A DNA stretch of 8,001 bases from Thermogutta sp. (GTDB lineage: Bacteria > Planctomycetota > Planctomycetia > Pirellulales > Thermoguttaceae). The notes below the pieces were generated by a model. That model made no database searches, was not told the DNA's origin, and saw only the letters and a program-made list of their open reading frames with translations. Where the stretch lies: the NCBI RefSeq assembly GCF_014359955.1, contig NZ_JACIYL010000130.1, forward strand, positions 1 through 8,001. Direction: 5' to 3'. The translations under genes were made by a program, and so were the position numbers. Positions 6,918 through 8,001 of this stretch are shown piece after piece (within the stretch, counting starts at the first letter, position 1; the number at the start of each line of letters is the position of its first letter).

Positions 6918-7517
6918 ATGAATATTCGTGAACGTTTTCCGGGAATTCGCGTCTTTGAGGGAACTTCCGAGTTACCTCGGGGACGCTTTGCCGTCATCGT
7001 CTCCCGTTTCAATGAGACGATCACAGGCGGGTTGCTTCATGGCGCTCTGGAAACACTCACCTCGGGCGGGGTCCCCGGTGAGGCCATCGACGTCTTCTGG
7101 GTTCCCGGCGCGTTTGAGATTCCCACCGTTGCCCAGCGGCTGGCCAGTTCGCAGAAGTATCTGGCGGTCATCTGCCTGGGCGCTGTCATCAAAGGGGAAA
7201 CTTCCCACGACCAGCACATCAATCGCGCGGTGAGCCTTCAAATCGCGGACATTGGTGTAAAAACAGGAGTCCCGGTTTTGTTCGGGGTGATCACATGCGA
7301 CACGCTTGAGCAGGCCATGGCACGGTCGGCGGGCAGCGATGTCATCCGGAGCAAAGATCGGTCGGGGCGAGCGGTCAGCAACAAAGGGGCAGAAGCCGCC
7401 CAGGCAGCTCTCGAAATGGTGCGTCTCATGGAGCAAATAAGGCAGCATACGGAATTGCGGCAGGACGACGTGGCAACCACTGGAAAAGCACCATCCGGAG
7501 GGGCCTACAGTGGGTGA
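6918..7517 (+). CDS. ribH: 6,7-dimethyl-8-ribityllumazine synthase
   Basis: It condenses 5-amino-6-ribitylaminouracil with 3,4-dihydroxybutanone 4-phosphate to give lumazine, the direct precursor of riboflavin. The protein has 199 residues; the family is usually about 155. Active-site signatures are SRFNETI (29-35), GAFEIP (64-69), GAVIKGETSHD with catalytic H97 (88-98), VPVLFGVIT (118-126, F122), EQAMAR (R136) and NKG (K156). Between R136 and N155-K156 lie about 12 more residues than in B. subtilis RibH, in the loop joining the last two helices. A tail of about 25 residues follows the last helix (to about 175) and looks flexible. ATG 6918 places the first strand normally, although its ribosome binding site is weak (AGCAG at 6911-6915). 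The 185 bases after rho hold no gene, and I saw no FMN riboswitch. nusB overlaps its end. Confidence 0.96.
   Translation: MNIRERFPGIRVFEGTSELPRGRFAVIVSRFNETITGGLLHGALETLTSGGVPGEAIDVFWVPGAFEIPTVAQRLASSQKYLAVICLGAVIKGETSHDQHINRAVSLQIADIGVKTGVPVLFGVITCDTLEQAMARSAGSDVIRSKDRSGRAVSNKGAEAAQAALEMVRLMEQIRQHTELRQDDVATTGKAPSGGAYSG
7497..7503 (+). promoter_or_regulatory. Ribosome binding site for nusB inside ribH
   Basis: GGAGGGG within the last ribH codons lies 6 bases before GTG 7510. This spacing favours the GTG over the in-frame ATGs at 7522 and 7531 and implies translational coupling of nusB to ribH. Confidence 0.6.
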
Positions 7518-7962
7518 CGCGATGGAGCATATGACCGGTCGCAGAAAGGCCCGGGCAGTGGTCCTTCAGATTCTTTATCAGGATGACCTCAATCCCCAAC
7601 ACAACCCGGCCGACGATGAACAGACATTGCGTCAGCGTCTCCGACGGCCAGAACTGGTTCGCTTTGCGAACGAGTTGCTCAGTGGGGTACGGAAATTTCG
7701 CCAGGAACTCGACGCCAAGATTGAGGCGGTTGCCGAAAATTGGTCTTTGAGCCGAATGGCCGTCACCGATCGAAACGCCCTGAGAATCGGGGCCTACGAG
7801 TTGCTTTACACCGATGTACCGCCCCAGGTGGCAATCGATGAGGCCGTGGAACTGGCCAAAACCTTCGGCACGCAACAATCGGGGCCGTTTGTGAACGGGA
7901 TCCTCGACCGACTGTACCGGGATATCGTTCTGGGGTGTGCGCGGACGCCGGAAAAGTCGTGA
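7510..7962 (+). CDS. nusB: Transcription antitermination factor NusB
   Basis: NusB is a small, all-helical RNA-binding protein that pairs with NusE (S10) on boxA RNA and supports antitermination of rRNA operons. The 150-residue length is normal. The N-terminal TGRRKARAVVLQILYQDD (9-26) carries the family's basic RNA-binding start and the first helix. WSLSRMAVTDRNALRIGAYELLY (78-100) matches the conserved core (W-x-x-x-R-x-x-x-x-D-R-x-x-L-R-x-A/G-x-Y-E-L), and VAIDEAVELAKTFG (107-120) with GPFVNGILDRL (125-135) matches the C-terminal signature. The GTG start overlaps the end of ribH by 8 bases; ATG 7522 or 7531 would give proteins 4 or 7 residues shorter and equally plausible folds. ribH-nusB adjacency is common in bacteria, so coupling of these two genes is expected rather than special. 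Confidence 0.95.
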   Translation: MGDAMEHMTGRRKARAVVLQILYQDDLNPQHNPADDEQTLRQRLRRPELVRFANELLSGVRKFRQELDAKIEAVAENWSLSRMAVTDRNALRIGAYELLYTDVPPQVAIDEAVELAKTFGTQQSGPFVNGILDRLYRDIVLGCARTPEKS

Positions 7963-8001
7963 CAGACGTTCCTCCGGCCGGGCATGGATCAAAGGACCGG
8001 A
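7959..8001 (+). CDS. Possible start of a further gene, cut by the window edge
   Basis: A GTG at 7959 overlaps the nusB stop codon (GTGA arrangement) and opens a frame without stops to the window end, giving 14 codons beginning MTDVPPAGHG. GGAAAAG at 7950-7956 could serve as ribosome binding site. An ATG at 7984 in another frame is the alternative. Too little is visible to name it. ftsY or another housekeeping gene may follow nusB in related genomes, but nothing here shows that. Confidence 0.3.
   Translation, partial: MTDVPPAGHGSKDR

Noticed and set aside
1..8001. CRISPR, transposon, prophage, toxin-antitoxin or defence genes
   Set aside because: No repeat arrays, terminal inverted repeats, transposase or defence motifs were seen; all firm genes are housekeeping types plus one DUF3047 protein.

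Overview
This window looks like an ordinary stretch of bacterial chromosome carrying housekeeping genes, all on the + strand. It is moderately GC-rich. The protein variants suggest a planctomycete, possibly of the Pirellulales type: a CoaE P-loop reading GPPASGKS, a lumazine synthase with GETSHDQHINRAVS, a DNA polymerase I with a Ser/Pro-rich N-terminal extension, and the order polA-coaE-rho. That placement rests on recollection of family features, not on a search, and should be held at moderate confidence.

Layout. Positions 1-281 are upstream DNA with a plausible sigma70-type promoter at 139-167. A secreted or envelope DUF3047 protein follows (282-1067). Next is a full-length, three-domain DNA polymerase I (polA, about 1120-3993) with intact polymerase and 3'-5' proofreading motifs. 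A short gap with an imperfect stem-loop leads to dephospho-CoA kinase (coaE, 4098-4700). A 535-base non-coding stretch, locally AT-rich and containing a 9-bp hairpin, forms the upstream/leader region of the transcription terminator Rho (5236-6732). After a 185-base gap come 6,7-dimethyl-8-ribityllumazine synthase (ribH, 6918-7517) and, overlapping its end, the antitermination factor NusB (nusB, 7510-7962). A possible further ORF starts at 7959 on the nusB stop codon and runs off the window.

How the genes relate. polA serves DNA repair and Okazaki fragment processing. coaE makes the last step of coenzyme A synthesis and ribH the penultimate step of riboflavin synthesis. rho and nusB act on opposite sides of transcription termination. 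Tight spacing (DUF3047-polA, ribH-nusB-next ORF) suggests two short co-transcribed groups, with rho probably controlled from its own long leader.

No mobile element, CRISPR array, tRNA, rRNA or defence system was seen, and I found no convincing undescribed system. The most interesting details are an approximately 12-residue insertion in RibH at the loop known to decide between icosahedral and pentameric assembly, the long rho leader, the charged N-terminal extension and three-residue insertion of Rho, and the N-terminal extension of PolA with a weakly sliding-clamp-like DLF.
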